Shown here piece by piece: positions 46,438 to 57,107 of a stretch of 64,000 bases of DNA. Made by a program: the position numbers and the translations under genes. Source of the DNA: Colwellia hornerae. Lineage in GTDB: Bacteria > Pseudomonadota > Gammaproteobacteria > Enterobacterales > Alteromonadaceae. The notes under the pieces are model-generated. The model saw nothing but the letters and a program-made list of their open reading frames with translations. It searched no databases and was not told the origin of the DNA. Position 1 is the first letter of the stretch. Every line of letters begins with the position of its first letter. Location of the stretch: assembly GCF_007954355.1 (NCBI RefSeq), contig NZ_VOLR01000004.1, positions 124,001 through 188,000 of the forward strand, in the 5' to 3' direction.

Positions 46438-49305
46438 ATGAAATGGGCAGCACTAAGCTTTTCATTATTAACCGTTCTTTCGAACACGGGTTGTAATACA
46501 GCAGAAAAATCAGTTGACTCAGTAAAAATCAGCCAACAATCGGATAAAACCACTGTTGTCGATAACGCCATCAATATTGAATATAGCAAGTTCGTTTTAG
46601 CTAACGGCTTAGAAGTTGTACTTCATATAGACCGCTCAGACCCAGTTGTTGCTGTTGCATTAACTGCACATGTTGGCTCCGCTCGTGAAACCCAAGGACG
46701 CACAGGCTTTGCTCATTTATTTGAACATTTGCTCTTTTTAGAATCTGAAAATCTGGGTAAAGGTGGCTTAGACAAAATGAGTGCCCGTATTGGCGGTTCA
46801 GGCGCAAACGGCTCGACCAGTCGCGATAGAACAAATTACTATCAAACCGTACCCAATGACGCTTTAGAAAAAATGATCTGGGCTGAAGCTGACAAACTAG
46901 GTTTTTTCATCAATACGGTGACCGAGCAAGTACTCGCCAAAGAAAAACAAGTGGTAAAAAATGAAAAAAGACAAAGTTATGACAACCGACCTTATGGTCA
47001 TACCCAGTATGTTATTGATAAAAATCTTTATCCTGAAAATCACCCATACAACTGGCAAGTAATTGGTTCATTATCCGACTTACAAAACTCAACACTTCAA
47101 GATGTTAAAGATTTCTTTAAAAGCTGGTATGTGCCCAATAATGTGACCTTGGTTATTGCCGGTGATTTTGATGCCGCACAAGCAAAAGCTTGGGTACATA
47201 AATATTTTGATGAGATAAAAGCGGGTAATGAAATAACACCGCTCGCCAAGCAAGCGGCAAAGCTAACAAAAACCAAGAAAATTTATCATGAAGATAATTT
47301 TGCTAAGTTACCCGAACTCAGCCTAACTTGGCCAACAGTCCCACAGTATCATTCAGACAGTTACGCATTAAATGTCTTAGTTCAATTACTCAGTGATGGT
47401 AAAAAAGCCCTGCTCAATCAAAAGTTAATTGATCAATTAACCTTGACCTCTCGAGTAACCATGTCTCACTACCAATCAGAGTTAGCTGGTCAATTAATGG
47501 TAAAAGTACGAGGTTTTGAAAAGACTAACCTAAACCAGATTGACCAAGCAATCAGTCAAGCACTTAGCGAGTTTGAAGAAAAAGGTTTTAGTGATGAAGA
47601 TCTCGCTACGATAAAGGCAGGTCAAGAAACTGCCTTCTATCGTGGGCTTTCAAGCGTATTAGGTAAGGGCTTTAAATTAGCACAATATAATATCTTTACT
47701 AAAGACCCTGGCTTTATTAACCAAGAAGCCAAAAATATATTGGCCGTCAACAAAGCAGATGTTTTACGTGTTTATTATCAATATATCAAAGACAAAAGTT
47801 TTGTTGCCACCAGTTTTGTACCGAAAGGCCAAAAAAACTTGGCGCTAGACAGCTCGATAAAAGCACAAATAATTGAAGAAAAGATTATCGCTAATGCAGA
47901 GCAAAGTTTTGATGCTGCCCAGCAATCTAGTTATGTAAAAACGCCCTCAAGTTTCGATCGTGCTAGTGAACCTAAATATGGTAAAGCCCCAACGCTATCT
48001 GTGCCTAAAGTTTGGCAAAGTCAGTTGAGCAATGGCTTACATTTTTATGGGATAAAAAATAGCGAAGTCCCTTTAGTACAACTTGAGATAACCTTTGCTG
48101 GTGGCTTATTATTTGACGATGCACAAAAAGTCGGTGTCGCCAACTTAGTCGCTGAGATGATGAATAAAGGCACTCAGCATAAAAGTCCTCAACAGCTCGA
48201 AGAAGCGATTAATAAACTTGGCGCCACCATTAGTATTTATGCCACTCAAGAATCAATAAAGCTATCAGCAAGTACTTTAGCAAGAAACTATCAAGCAACC
48301 GTCGACTTGATCACAGAAATGCTAGTAGCGCCTCGTTGGGATGAAAAAGAGTTTGCACTCACCAAACAAGATATTATTAGTCAAATAATACAGCAACAAA
48401 CCAATCCCAACCAATTAGCTAATAACCAAATGAATACATTGCTTTATGATCAAACTAATATTTTATCAAATAACTTATTAGGGACTTTACCGTCTGTTGA
48501 AAAAATCACTTTAACGGATTTAAAAGTATTTTATAAAGCAAAACTGTCGCCAAATTTAACCGATATTCATATTGTTGGTGATATAGATGAAAAAAGCGTA
48601 TTAACGGCTTTTAAACAATTAGAGCATAATTGGCTAAATAACAAGGCTGTTTTACCTAAGGCGTTACCGGCAGCGCTGCCCACGACATCAAAAATATATT
48701 TCTATGATGTACCTGATGCTAAGCAGTCGCAGTTGAGAATTGGCTTCCCTGCTTTAAAAGCGATGCATAAAGATTTCTATAGTGCGCAAGTGATGAATTA
48801 TATTTTAGGCGGTGGTAGTTTCGCTTCAAAACTCACCCAAGAGTTACGGGAAGGAAAAGGTTATACCTACGGTGTGCGTTCAAGTTTTAGCGGCAGTAAA
48901 TCAAGTGGCGAGTTTATCATTAGCAGTGGTGTCCGCACCAATGTCACATTAGAGGCTATGGCATTAATAAAATCGCTGGTAGAAAATTATCAAACTGATT
49001 TTACTGAGCAAGACTTAGCAACCACTAAAAGTTATTATTTAAAGAGTAATGCTAGAAAATTTGAAACATATAACGCAAAACTCACCATGTTAGAAAATAT
49101 TAGCCAATACAACTTGCCGATAAACTATGTATTAGCGCGAGCCAAATCAGTTGAAAGCTTAACTTTAGCTGCCATCAAATCGTTAGCCAATCAACATTTA
49201 CACCACCAGCAAATGATTTACTTAGTGGTCGGTGATGCAAAGTCGCAACTGCCACGTTTAACAGCATTAGGTTTAGGAGACCCTGTGCTTTTAAATACTA
49301 ATTAA
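46438..49305 (+). CDS. M16 family zinc metallopeptidase (two-repeat, probable lipoprotein)
   Basis: 955 residues. A hydrophobic N-terminal segment ends in NTGC with C19, a weak but possible lipobox, so the protein is probably exported and membrane-anchored. The first M16 half (about 50-290) has the inverted zinc motif H93-L-F-E96-H97 and a downstream glutamate region (EKQVVKNEKRQSYD). The second half (about 520-750) keeps the fold but not HxxEH, as usual for the non-catalytic repeat. It would degrade short peptides in the envelope. Transcribed alone after the suhB terminator, with an AAGG ribosome-binding site. Confidence 0.92.
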   Translation: MKWAALSFSLLTVLSNTGCNTAEKSVDSVKISQQSDKTTVVDNAINIEYSKFVLANGLEVVLHIDRSDPVVAVALTAHVGSARETQGRTGFAHLFEHLLFLESENLGKGGLDKMSARIGGSGANGSTSRDRTNYYQTVPNDALEKMIWAEADKLGFFINTVTEQVLAKEKQVVKNEKRQSYDNRPYGHTQYVIDKNLYPENHPYNWQVIGSLSDLQNSTLQDVKDFFKSWYVPNNVTLVIAGDFDAAQAKAWVHKYFDEIKAGNEITPLAKQAAKLTKTKKIYHEDNFAKLPELSLTWPTVPQYHSDSYALNVLVQLLSDGKKALLNQKLIDQLTLTSRVTMSHYQSELAGQLMVKVRGFEKTNLNQIDQAISQALSEFEEKGFSDEDLATIKAGQETAFYRGLSSVLGKGFKLAQYNIFTKDPGFINQEAKNILAVNKADVLRVYYQYIKDKSFVATSFVPKGQKNLALDSSIKAQIIEEKIIANAEQSFDAAQQSSYVKTPSSFDRASEPKYGKAPTLSVPKVWQSQLSNGLHFYGIKNSEVPLVQLEITFAGGLLFDDAQKVGVANLVAEMMNKGTQHKSPQQLEEAINKLGATISIYATQESIKLSASTLARNYQATVDLITEMLVAPRWDEKEFALTKQDIISQIIQQQTNPNQLANNQMNTLLYDQTNILSNNLLGTLPSVEKITLTDLKVFYKAKLSPNLTDIHIVGDIDEKSVLTAFKQLEHNWLNNKAVLPKALPAALPTTSKIYFYDVPDAKQSQLRIGFPALKAMHKDFYSAQVMNYILGGGSFASKLTQELREGKGYTYGVRSSFSGSKSSGEFIISSGVRTNVTLEAMALIKSLVENYQTDFTEQDLATTKSYYLKSNARKFETYNAKLTMLENISQYNLPINYVLARAKSVESLTLAAIKSLANQHLHHQQMIYLVVGDAKSQLPRLTALGLGDPVLLNTN

Positions 49306-49318
49306 TCAAAAAATAATT

Positions 49319-49348
49319 TTCAGTCTGGTGATTAGTCGCCAGACTGAA
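49319..49348. terminator. Hairpin between convergent genes
   Basis: A 10-bp perfect stem TTCAGTCTGG/CCAGACTGAA with a ten-base loop, 13 bases after the M16 gene stop. The minus-strand side continues into an A/T-rich tail with a T-run, so it can also serve the MFS gene. Confidence 0.65.
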
Positions 49349-49400
49349 GTTGAAGATTGAACATAGCAGAGAAATAAAGCATGAGGACACGGTTAAAGCG

Positions 49401-50567
49401 TTAGCGACTAATATTAACTTGTTGTCTATCTTGCATAAATAAAACCAACAAAAAACCAATAAACGCCGCAGATGCCGCTAGATTATAGGCAAGTTCACTG
49501 CCTTGCCCTCCCTGCCAAACGATACCAGCAATATAAGCGCCAATCGCACCTCCTAAACCATAAACACCACCAATATAAATAGCTTGACCGCGATTTTGTT
49601 GATCGTCATTAAAATGTTGATGAATAAATTGAATGGAAACACTATGGTACAAACCAAAACTCAGCGCATGTATACATTGTACTAAAACTAGTACCCAAAT
49701 AACGTCGGCAAAACTACCCGTCATAAACCAACGCAACGAGGTGAGTAAGATGCTGATGGCTAGCAAGGTTTTTAGTCGGAAATATCGAAAGAAGATACTC
49801 GCATAGATAAAAATAAGAATTTCAGCCAATACCGAGATGGTAATAAAGATTCCAACCGCGAATCCCGGATAAGCGAGCTCTCGAAGGTAGAGCGCAAAAA
49901 AGCCATAATAAGGACCAAAACTCATTTGTAACATCAGTCCAGCAAGAAAAAAGAATATAAATGAGCGATTGAATATTTTATCGCTGATTTTTTCGAGCTG
50001 CTGCACACGATTTTTAATCTTTTTTGCAGGGCTTAACTTCATGCTTGAAAGAAATAGTCCCGCCAGCACAGTCACCCCTAAGTAAGTAAAGGCATCTGCA
50101 GAATATCGTTCAATTAAGTCCCCAGCTATCACCGCTAAGAAAATAAAACCAATACTGCCCCATAAGCGTATACGCGCATAGATTTTAGCACTACGTCTAA
50201 TAGAATTAAGAGTAAGCACTTCCAGTTGAGGTAAAACTGCGGTCCAGAACAAGCTAAAAATCGCTAAACAAAAAACAACTGGCCAATAACCGTTTAGCCA
50301 AAAAAGCAATGAAAAACTCAATAAGGCCAACAAAGCACCACTGCGAATAATAGCTAATTGTTTACCTGATTTATCGGCAGCAAAAGCCCAAAAGGTTGGA
50401 CCGATGATTTTAGTGGCTGTAATAATAGCCAGGATTTCACCTATTTCAATTGAGCTGAAGCTTTTGGCATCAAGAAAAATAGGTAGAAAGGGAATGATCA
50501 AACCTAAAATAGCGAAATACCAAAAGTAACTCGAAGACAGTCTGACAAACTTAACTGATGTCATCAC
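49401..50567 (-). CDS. MFS transporter (HcaT/PPP-like)
   Basis: 388 residues with about twelve hydrophobic helices, a single major-facilitator unit. The opening FVRLSSSYFWYFAILGLIIPFLPIFL and the loop FAADKSGKQ between helices 2 and 3 resemble the group that includes E. coli HcaT (3-phenylpropionate) and related nucleoside/sugar-type carriers. The substrate cannot be read from sequence. It lies 26 bp after aroC and is probably cotranscribed with prmB-aroC. Energised by proton symport if it follows the family. Confidence 0.85.
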   Translation of the reverse strand: MMTSVKFVRLSSSYFWYFAILGLIIPFLPIFLDAKSFSSIEIGEILAIITATKIIGPTFWAFAADKSGKQLAIIRSGALLALLSFSLLFWLNGYWPVVFCLAIFSLFWTAVLPQLEVLTLNSIRRSAKIYARIRLWGSIGFIFLAVIAGDLIERYSADAFTYLGVTVLAGLFLSSMKLSPAKKIKNRVQQLEKISDKIFNRSFIFFFLAGLMLQMSFGPYYGFFALYLRELAYPGFAVGIFITISVLAEILIFIYASIFFRYFRLKTLLAISILLTSLRWFMTGSFADVIWVLVLVQCIHALSFGLYHSVSIQFIHQHFNDDQQNRGQAIYIGGVYGLGGAIGAYIAGIVWQGGQGSELAYNLAASAAFIGFLLVLFMQDRQQVNISR

Positions 50568-50593
50568 TTTTGGTTTTTAATAATAAACACTAC

Positions 50594-51685
50594 TTAGGCT
50601 TCAATATCAGGTGTCACACAAACCACATCAGCATTTTGTCCGCGGTGACGTAAAAAATGATCCATCAAGGTTAGCGCTAGCATAGCTTCAGCAATAGGAA
50701 CCGCACGAATACCTACACAAGGGTCATGACGCCCTTTAGTTACTAGGTCAGTCGCTTTACCTTCTAAATCAATAGTTTTACCGCTAACACCAATACTTGA
50801 AGTCGGTTTCATCGCAATATTTGCAACAATACTTTGTCCTGATGAAATTCCGCCTAAAATACCACCACTGTGATTACTTGCAAATCCCTCGGGCGTTAAC
50901 TCATCACGATGCTCAGAGCCTCTTTGATTTACAACAGCAAAACCATCACCAATTTCAACACCTTTAACGGCATTTATGCCCATAAGCGCATGAGCAATAT
51001 CGGCGTCCATTCGATCAAAGATAGGTTCACCTAAACCAACAGGAACGTTAGTGGCTCGCACCATTATTTTAGCGCCAATAGAGTCTTTTTCACGAATAAT
51101 ACCGCGTAGTAACTCGTCTAAAGCTTCAAGCTTAGTTTCGTCAGGAAAGAAAAATGGGTTATTTTCGACAATATCCCAATCAATGTTAGTTGCACAAATA
51201 TCACCTATTTGAGTGACACAACCTTGAATTTCAACATTAAACTTTTCTTTTAAGTACTTTTTAGCTACGGCGCCTGCCGCAACTCGCATAGCCGTTTCAC
51301 GCGCTGACGATCTTCCGCCGCCACGATAGTCACGAATGCCATATTTTTGCCAATAGGTATAATCGGCATGCCCCGGGCGAAAACTTTGCGCAATATTACC
51401 GTAATCTTTTGAACGTTGATCGGTATTTTCAATTAACAGTCCAATCGGCGTGCCTGTCGTTTTACCTTCAAACACACCCGACATAATTTTAACCTGATCG
51501 GCTTCACGGCGGGCCGTGGTATAACGAGAAGTGCCTGGACGACGACGGTCAAGATCGTCTTGTAAGTCAGCTGCTGATAAGGCAAGACCTGGCGGACAAC
51601 CATCAATAATGGCACCTAAGCCTAAACCATGGCTTTCACCAAATGATGTTACGGTAAATAATTTTCCAAAGGTATTGCCTGACAT
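50594..51685 (-). CDS. aroC: Chorismate synthase
   Basis: Last enzyme of the shikimate route; converts EPSP to chorismate with reduced FMN. 363 residues (E. coli 361). The family signatures [18 protein letters not shown] (about 16-33), [30 protein letters not shown] (about 103-132; FMN and substrate site) and [17 protein letters not shown] (about 316-332) are intact. It follows prmB by 53 bp, the standard arrangement. Confidence 0.98.
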   Translation of the reverse strand: MSGNTFGKLFTVTSFGESHGLGLGAIIDGCPPGLALSAADLQDDLDRRRPGTSRYTTARREADQVKIMSGVFEGKTTGTPIGLLIENTDQRSKDYGNIAQSFRPGHADYTYWQKYGIRDYRGGGRSSARETAMRVAAGAVAKKYLKEKFNVEIQGCVTQIGDICATNIDWDIVENNPFFFPDETKLEALDELLRGIIREKDSIGAKIMVRATNVPVGLGEPIFDRMDADIAHALMGINAVKGVEIGDGFAVVNQRGSEHRDELTPEGFASNHSGGILGGISSGQSIVANIAMKPTSSIGVSGKTIDLEGKATDLVTKGRHDPCVGIRAVPIAEAMLALTLMDHFLRHRGQNADVVCVTPDIEA

Positions 51686-51738
51686 GAATAAATCTTCTCT
51701 CTATTATTTGAATACACGATTACGTTGAATAAGCTAAA

Positions 51739-52683
51739 TTACTTTTGTTCAAATGCTTGCGTAAAACTGTTCTGATGTTTTGTTAACTGTTGCTTAGTCA
51801 ACATAAACACTCCATGGCCACCATTTTTAAAGGTTAACCACGTAAAAGGTACGTGTGGATAAACATGCTCAACATGAATTTGAGAGTTACCTACTTCACA
51901 AATTAAAACACCGTTCTCATTTAAGTAACTCGCCGCTTGAGCAAGAATTTCACGAACAATATCTAAGCCATCAACTCCCGACCCTAAGCCCATTTCAGGC
52001 TCATGCAAGTATTCTTGCGGTAATGCGTCAACGTCTTCTTGATCAACATAAGGCGGATTAGTTACGATTAAATCATAACTTAGCCCTTCAACCCCAGAAA
52101 AAACGTCAGATTGAATTGGAATAACTTGTTCTGTTAAGCCATGATTTTCAATATTAATTTGTGCAACGTTTAATGCATCAATAGACAAATCAAGGGCATC
52201 AACCTCTGCTTCAGGAAATGCTACCGCACAGGCAATGGCAATACAGCCACTTCCCGTACATAAATCAAGAATACGCTTAGGTGGATTATCTGATGAAAAA
52301 TGGGGTGAAAAATGTTGTTCTATTAATTCACCAATAGGAGAGCGTGGTACTAAAACGCGTTCATCAACATAAAAGGGTAAACCAACAAACTGCGCATGAT
52401 TGGTTAAGTATGCCGCTGGCAATTGTTCAACTATGCGTCGTTCAATTAAAGCCAGTACGGCTGATTTTTCAGCTGATGTTAAACGGCAATTAAACACTTG
52501 TTCATTTAACTCTACCGGCAAGTTTAAAGCGAACATCACTAAAGTTATCGCTTCATGCCAAGCATTATTAGTACCGTGACCAAAAAACAGCTCTGCTTGA
52601 TTAAATTCACTGGTGGCAAATCGTAAATAATCACCTATGGTATGCAGTTCATCCTTAATCGGTGAAAAATCAACTTCGTTCAC
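51739..52683 (-). CDS. prmB: Ribosomal protein uL3 N5-glutamine methyltransferase PrmB
   Basis: Methylates the glutamine of ribosomal protein L3 (Gln150 in E. coli). 314 residues (E. coli 310). The SAM motif ILDLCTGSGCIAIACA (about 131-146) and the catalytic NPPY (in VTNPPYVDQED, near 200) are complete. Starts at GTG with a GAGAG element upstream. Divergent from smrB, as in E. coli. Confidence 0.96.
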   Translation of the reverse strand: MNEVDFSPIKDELHTIGDYLRFATSEFNQAELFFGHGTNNAWHEAITLVMFALNLPVELNEQVFNCRLTSAEKSAVLALIERRIVEQLPAAYLTNHAQFVGLPFYVDERVLVPRSPIGELIEQHFSPHFSSDNPPKRILDLCTGSGCIAIACAVAFPEAEVDALDLSIDALNVAQINIENHGLTEQVIPIQSDVFSGVEGLSYDLIVTNPPYVDQEDVDALPQEYLHEPEMGLGSGVDGLDIVREILAQAASYLNENGVLICEVGNSQIHVEHVYPHVPFTWLTFKNGGHGVFMLTKQQLTKHQNSFTQAFEQK

Positions 52684-52964
52684 ATTTACTCTCTTTATTT
52701 AACAATTTTATAAGGGGCACTATACCCATTAAATTTATTAATGGTTCAAATTTAAATGAAGATAAATTTTCAAGAACAAGACGCTTAATTAACTAATAGT
52801 TGGCTATTGGGATTAAAAACAGCGTTGTTTTTGGATATTTAGACCATTAAAATTGATCATTTGCTTAATTTGATTAGTATTATAACCTTTTGCTTGTTAT
52901 TGCCCACAGATGTTTTTAGAATTTGAATTGTTTTCCCTCTTAAAGTAAGAATGTAGTTTCTAAG
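52684..52964. other. prmB/smrB divergent promoter region
   Basis: About 280 AT-rich bases between divergent genes. The only structure I see is a CCATTAA/TTAATGG inverted repeat at 52726-52744. No clear promoter elements were assigned. Confidence 0.4.
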
Positions 52965-53522
52965 ATGAAATTTAAAGATGCATTAACCCCCGATGAGAAA
53001 GATTTATTTATGCAAGCCATTGGCAAAGTAAAGCCAATTGTTCAAGATAAAATTGCGCCCATTAAAAAGCAAAGCAAAAATCAATCTTTACATCTAGGGA
53101 AAGACAAAGGGAATGCGAAGAAAAAACAGCATGCTGAGTTTTATTTTTCTGATGAGTTTGAACCAAATTTAAACCAGCAAGGTCCGATGAAATATGTACG
53201 TAAAGATGTTGACAGCTTTGAAGCTAAAAATTTAAGACGCGGTCAATACGCACCCGATTTAATTTTAGATTTACATGGTTTAGATCAGAAAACAGCCAAG
53301 TTAGAAATTGCCGCACTGATGTTTGCTTGTAAAAAAGAACATGCTAAGTGTGTCTGTATTGTACACGGCCTAGGTTCGCAGGTGCTAAAGAATAAAGTCC
53401 CACATTGGCTAGTGCAACATCCTGATGTTATGGCTTTTCATCAAGCACCACTTGAGTGGGGTGGTAATGGTGCATTATTGGTGTTAGTTGAACTTAACGA
53501 TCGCTTTGCTGATATTATCTAA
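52965..53522 (+). CDS. smrB: Smr-domain ribosome rescue endonuclease SmrB
   Basis: Smr-family nuclease. E. coli SmrB cleaves mRNA between collided ribosomes. 185 residues (E. coli 183). The N-terminal extension (about 1-85) is charged and helical. The Smr domain (about 98-175) shows DLHGLDQKTA and CIVHGLGSQVLKNKVPHWL. The HGxG loop, typical of active Smr domains, is present. Its 3' end stands eight bases from the convergent sixA. Confidence 0.95.
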   Translation: MKFKDALTPDEKDLFMQAIGKVKPIVQDKIAPIKKQSKNQSLHLGKDKGNAKKKQHAEFYFSDEFEPNLNQQGPMKYVRKDVDSFEAKNLRRGQYAPDLILDLHGLDQKTAKLEIAALMFACKKEHAKCVCIVHGLGSQVLKNKVPHWLVQHPDVMAFHQAPLEWGGNGALLVLVELNDRFADII

Positions 53523-53530
53523 CCAAAGCA

Positions 53531-54004
53531 CTAAAAACTGGTCGGTGCTGTATGTGAAATTAACTGCCCTTTCGCCGCACTGATATCGTAATCAATGACT
53601 GCAATAGAGGCGGTTTCAAATAACGGCGCATGCTGACCACAAGTAAACTCCTCAACTAAATAACAGACCAAGGGCATATGTGAAACAATCAGTACATTGG
53701 CCTGTGGATTATCAATAAAAGCGACATCGATATAATTATGCATTTGTTTAGCTGAGTCTTCTGGCGTTATAAATTCAAGCGTAGTTAAAGTGGTTGCAGT
53801 CGATAAGATGTTTTTTACAATTTTTGCGGTTTGTTGAGCGCGAACATAAGGGCTAACAAAAATAGCATCAAAGTGCTGTTTTTGATCAACCAATTTCTTT
53901 GCCATAATTTCAGCTTCATCTTGACCGTCGGAAGTTAATTCACGACTTAGATCAGAAGGAGCTATTGATTGAGCTTGACCATGTCGCATTACAAATATTC
54001 GCAT
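53531..54004 (-). CDS. sixA: Phosphohistidine phosphatase SixA
   Basis: Removes phosphate from histidine residues (ArcB HPt domain and nitrogen-PTS proteins in E. coli). I begin it at the ATG giving MRIFVMRHG, because a GGAAA element lies six bases upstream and the motif is then at the usual position; 157 residues (E. coli 161). The catalytic RHG (R7-H8-G9) and the second histidine in VSHMPLV are present. It retains the E. coli-like vicinity of smrB/prmB and fadJ, although three genes and the peptide locus intervene before fadJ. Confidence 0.95.
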   Translation of the reverse strand: MRIFVMRHGQAQSIAPSDLSRELTSDGQDEAEIMAKKLVDQKQHFDAIFVSPYVRAQQTAKIVKNILSTATTLTTLEFITPEDSAKQMHNYIDVAFIDNPQANVLIVSHMPLVCYLVEEFTCGQHAPLFETASIAVIDYDISAAKGQLISHTAPTSF

Positions 54005-54189
54005 AAATTTTCCAAATAACATCATTTTTTCAAACCGATGGTATTTTAGCCCTTATTTCAGTCTATAGTATAGATAATTAATAGATAAATTAAGAATACA
54101 ATAGACTCTAGTTAATGCTTCAGGTAATTTAACTAGATAATTAAAATAATCTTAGAAACAAACGCTTACCTTTCCAGTGTTCGTCACAA

Positions 54190-57006
54190 ATGAGGTTGCT
54201 GCAGTGTTTGCCGGAGCAGATATTGAAACAAAGCCCAAATGACAACAAACAATATAAAACCTTAACTTTAGCTAATGGCTTGCGTGTTCTCTTAGTTCAC
54301 AACGAACAAACCAATAAATCTGCTGCAGCATTAGCGGTAAATGTTGGCCATTTTAGCGATCCCAATGATCGTGAAGGTTTAGCCCACTTTTTAGAGCACA
54401 TGCTGTTTTTAGGCACTAAGTCTTATCCTGACGGTAGTGAATATCAAAAGTATATTAGTCAACATGGGGGCAGTAACAATGCATGGACGGCAACAGAACA
54501 CACCTGCTTTTTCTTCGATATTCAACATAAACATTTTCCTTTTGCCTTAGATCGTTTTAGCCAATTTTTTATTAGTCCATTGCTTTCCCAAGAATTTGTT
54601 GAAAAAGAGCGCCAAAATGTCGACGCTGAGTTTAAACTTAAGCTTAAAGACGATATTCGTCGCCTGTACGATGTTCACAAAGAGACTATCAATCAAGCTC
54701 ATCCGTTTTCGAAATTTTCTGTTGGTTCAATTGATACACTAGCTGATAGAAAAGAAAGTGATTTAACAACCGAAATACGTGACTTTTTTCAGCAACATTA
54801 TCGTGCAAATATAATGACACTTGTTTTAGAAGGCCCCCAATCACTTGATGAGTTATCGCAATTAGCAACGAGTAAATTTACCGATATAAAAGCTGCAACC
54901 TCTTCCCCTACAACCATAAATACACCGTTATATTTACCCGAACATCAACAAATAAAAATTAATGTAAAACCAGTAAAGAACGACAGACAACTTATTGTTA
55001 GCTTTGCAATGCCTAGTATTGATCCCTACTACCGTAACAAACCAGAATCTATTTTGACTTATTTACTGGGCCATGAGGGTAAAGGTAGTATATTGTCTTA
55101 TCTTAAAAAACAGCGTTGGGCACTTAGCTTAACGGCTGGCTCTGGTGTAAATGGCTCAAATTTCAAAGATTTCAATTTAAGTATTTCGCTTACAGAATTA
55201 GGTGAGTTGCATATTAACGAGATCATCAGCGGTATTTTTTCCTATTTAAACTTAATAAAGAGTGCCCCGATAGATGAGTTTTATTATCAAGAAAAGCAGG
55301 CAATCGCTAATTTATCATTCAATTATCAAGAAAAACTAAAACCGCTAGACTCTGTTTGTCAGTTAGTTATTAACATGCAGCATTATGCCCCCAAAGATTA
55401 CATTTACGGTGATTACATAATGGACGGTATGCAACAACAAGAAATCAACTTGTTGTTGGACTATTTATCAGCAAGTAATATGCGTGTTGTTCATATTAGT
55501 GCGAAAAATGAGTTTGATAAAAATAGTTTTTGGTACCAAGTTCCTTTCAGTATTGAAAAATTAACGCCACTGCAAATTAAAAATTGGGAAAATGAAGCAA
55601 TATCCACCGATTTTTCTTTACCGCTGAGCAACCCCTATATCGTTAAAGATCCGAAAATTCATTCGTTTCAGGCTGTTGTTAAGCAAGATAAAAACACACC
55701 CGATTTAATTGAAAAAATTGATGGTTTATCGGTATGGTTTAAACAAGACAGCACTTTTATCGTACCCAAGGGCTACATTTACATTGGCATTGATGCGCCA
55801 CTAACGATAAAAGACAGTAAGCACATCGCAATGACACGGTTATTCGTTGATTTATACAGTGATGCGGTTATTGAACAGCATTATGATGCTGAACTAGCCG
55901 GAATTCATTACCATTTGTTTTCGCATCAAGGTGGTATCACCCTACAACTTTCAGGTGTTAGTACTAAACAAGACAAATTACTCGAGCAATTATTGATAAG
56001 TTTAGTCACCGAGAACTTCATCGAAGAAAAATTTGAGTTATTTAAAAAGCAATTAATTAATCATTGGCATAACGCGCAAACCAGTAAATCTATTTCACAA
56101 TTGTTTTCAATTCTTAGTTCAACGATGCAACCTAAAAACCCAACAAGTAGCTCACTTGCTAATGCTCTAGAAGACACTTCCTTTGAGGAATTTATCGCCT
56201 TTAGAAAACATCTCTTTGACGAAATAACCATTGAGGCGTTAATGCATGGTAACTGGTTAACTGAGCATGCACTGAAATTTAGTGAACAGTTAAAATCAGC
56301 GTTTAGTCATCAGTACTCAGATAAGTATGCCGTTAATGTACCTGTCCTTGATATTGAAGGCCAAGGTGACATTCACCTTCCTTTACACTTACCTGAGCAT
56401 GATCATGCTGCCGTAGTTTATTATCCATTTGCCGGTAAAGATTTAAACACAATAGCGATAACGATGATCACCAGCCAAGTATTATCTCCGCTATTTTTTC
56501 AAGAGATGCGCACTGAAAAACAATTTGGTTATTTAGTAGGAGTTGGCTTCATTCCGATTAATCGTTACCCGGGTATCGCTTTTTATATACAATCACCACA
56601 CGTTGATGCCGATGTTTTAGTAAAAGAAATAAACGAATTTATTAGTAGAGCACAGGAAAATCTAACCCTTTTATCTGAGCAAGATTGGCAGCATATTCAA
56701 CAAGGTTTGGCGAGCCAATTACAAGAAAAAGACTCAAGCTTGCGCATAAAGAGCCAACGATTTTGGGCCGCTATTTGTAATAAAGAAACGAATTTCGATG
56801 AAAAACAACAATTAATTAAAGTTATTTTATCATTAACCATTGATGATATTAGTCGTTTTTTTGCTCAACAGCTTTTAGTTAATAATAATTATGATCGTAT
56901 TACCTTAGCGAGTTACCAAGAGAACATCGCGGAAAATGATAAAAAAACATTGCAGCACAATGAAAAGATTGAAAAAAAATTAAATAATTGTCAAAGAAAA
57001 TACTAA
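54190..57006 (+). CDS. Pitrilysin/insulinase-like M16A metallopeptidase
   Basis: 938 residues in four M16 repeats, like protease III (PtrA). The inverted zinc motif is H66-F-L-E69-H70 and the downstream region ERQNVDAEFKLKLKDD carries the third ligand. The typical substrate-cradle segment RTEKQFGYLVGVG occurs near 775. Unlike E. coli PtrA no signal peptide is visible, so the protein is probably cytosolic. A TTG at codon 12 with GGAG upstream is an alternative start. It would degrade peptides of under about 50 residues. Confidence 0.92.
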   Translation: MRLLQCLPEQILKQSPNDNKQYKTLTLANGLRVLLVHNEQTNKSAAALAVNVGHFSDPNDREGLAHFLEHMLFLGTKSYPDGSEYQKYISQHGGSNNAWTATEHTCFFFDIQHKHFPFALDRFSQFFISPLLSQEFVEKERQNVDAEFKLKLKDDIRRLYDVHKETINQAHPFSKFSVGSIDTLADRKESDLTTEIRDFFQQHYRANIMTLVLEGPQSLDELSQLATSKFTDIKAATSSPTTINTPLYLPEHQQIKINVKPVKNDRQLIVSFAMPSIDPYYRNKPESILTYLLGHEGKGSILSYLKKQRWALSLTAGSGVNGSNFKDFNLSISLTELGELHINEIISGIFSYLNLIKSAPIDEFYYQEKQAIANLSFNYQEKLKPLDSVCQLVINMQHYAPKDYIYGDYIMDGMQQQEINLLLDYLSASNMRVVHISAKNEFDKNSFWYQVPFSIEKLTPLQIKNWENEAISTDFSLPLSNPYIVKDPKIHSFQAVVKQDKNTPDLIEKIDGLSVWFKQDSTFIVPKGYIYIGIDAPLTIKDSKHIAMTRLFVDLYSDAVIEQHYDAELAGIHYHLFSHQGGITLQLSGVSTKQDKLLEQLLISLVTENFIEEKFELFKKQLINHWHNAQTSKSISQLFSILSSTMQPKNPTSSSLANALEDTSFEEFIAFRKHLFDEITIEALMHGNWLTEHALKFSEQLKSAFSHQYSDKYAVNVPVLDIEGQGDIHLPLHLPEHDHAAVVYYPFAGKDLNTIAITMITSQVLSPLFFQEMRTEKQFGYLVGVGFIPINRYPGIAFYIQSPHVDADVLVKEINEFISRAQENLTLLSEQDWQHIQQGLASQLQEKDSSLRIKSQRFWAAICNKETNFDEKQQLIKVILSLTIDDISRFFAQQLLVNNNYDRITLASYQENIAENDKKTLQHNEKIEKKLNNCQRKY

Positions 57007-57078
57007 GCCTGCCGATAAAACATCAGGGCTAATCATATTAACTTATCTAGGTATATTATTCATATAAAGGTAAATAAG

Positions 57079-57107
57079 TTGACTTAGCCCTAGCCATGAT
57101 TTTTAAT
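57079..57107 (+). promoter_or_regulatory. Putative promoter of the large sensor gene
   Basis: TTGACT and TTTAAT are 17 bases apart, each with five of six matches to the sigma-70 consensus. The leader would be about 150 bases. It includes a small inverted repeat ACCGTT/AACGGT at 57162-57175 and is otherwise AT-rich. Confidence 0.5.
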
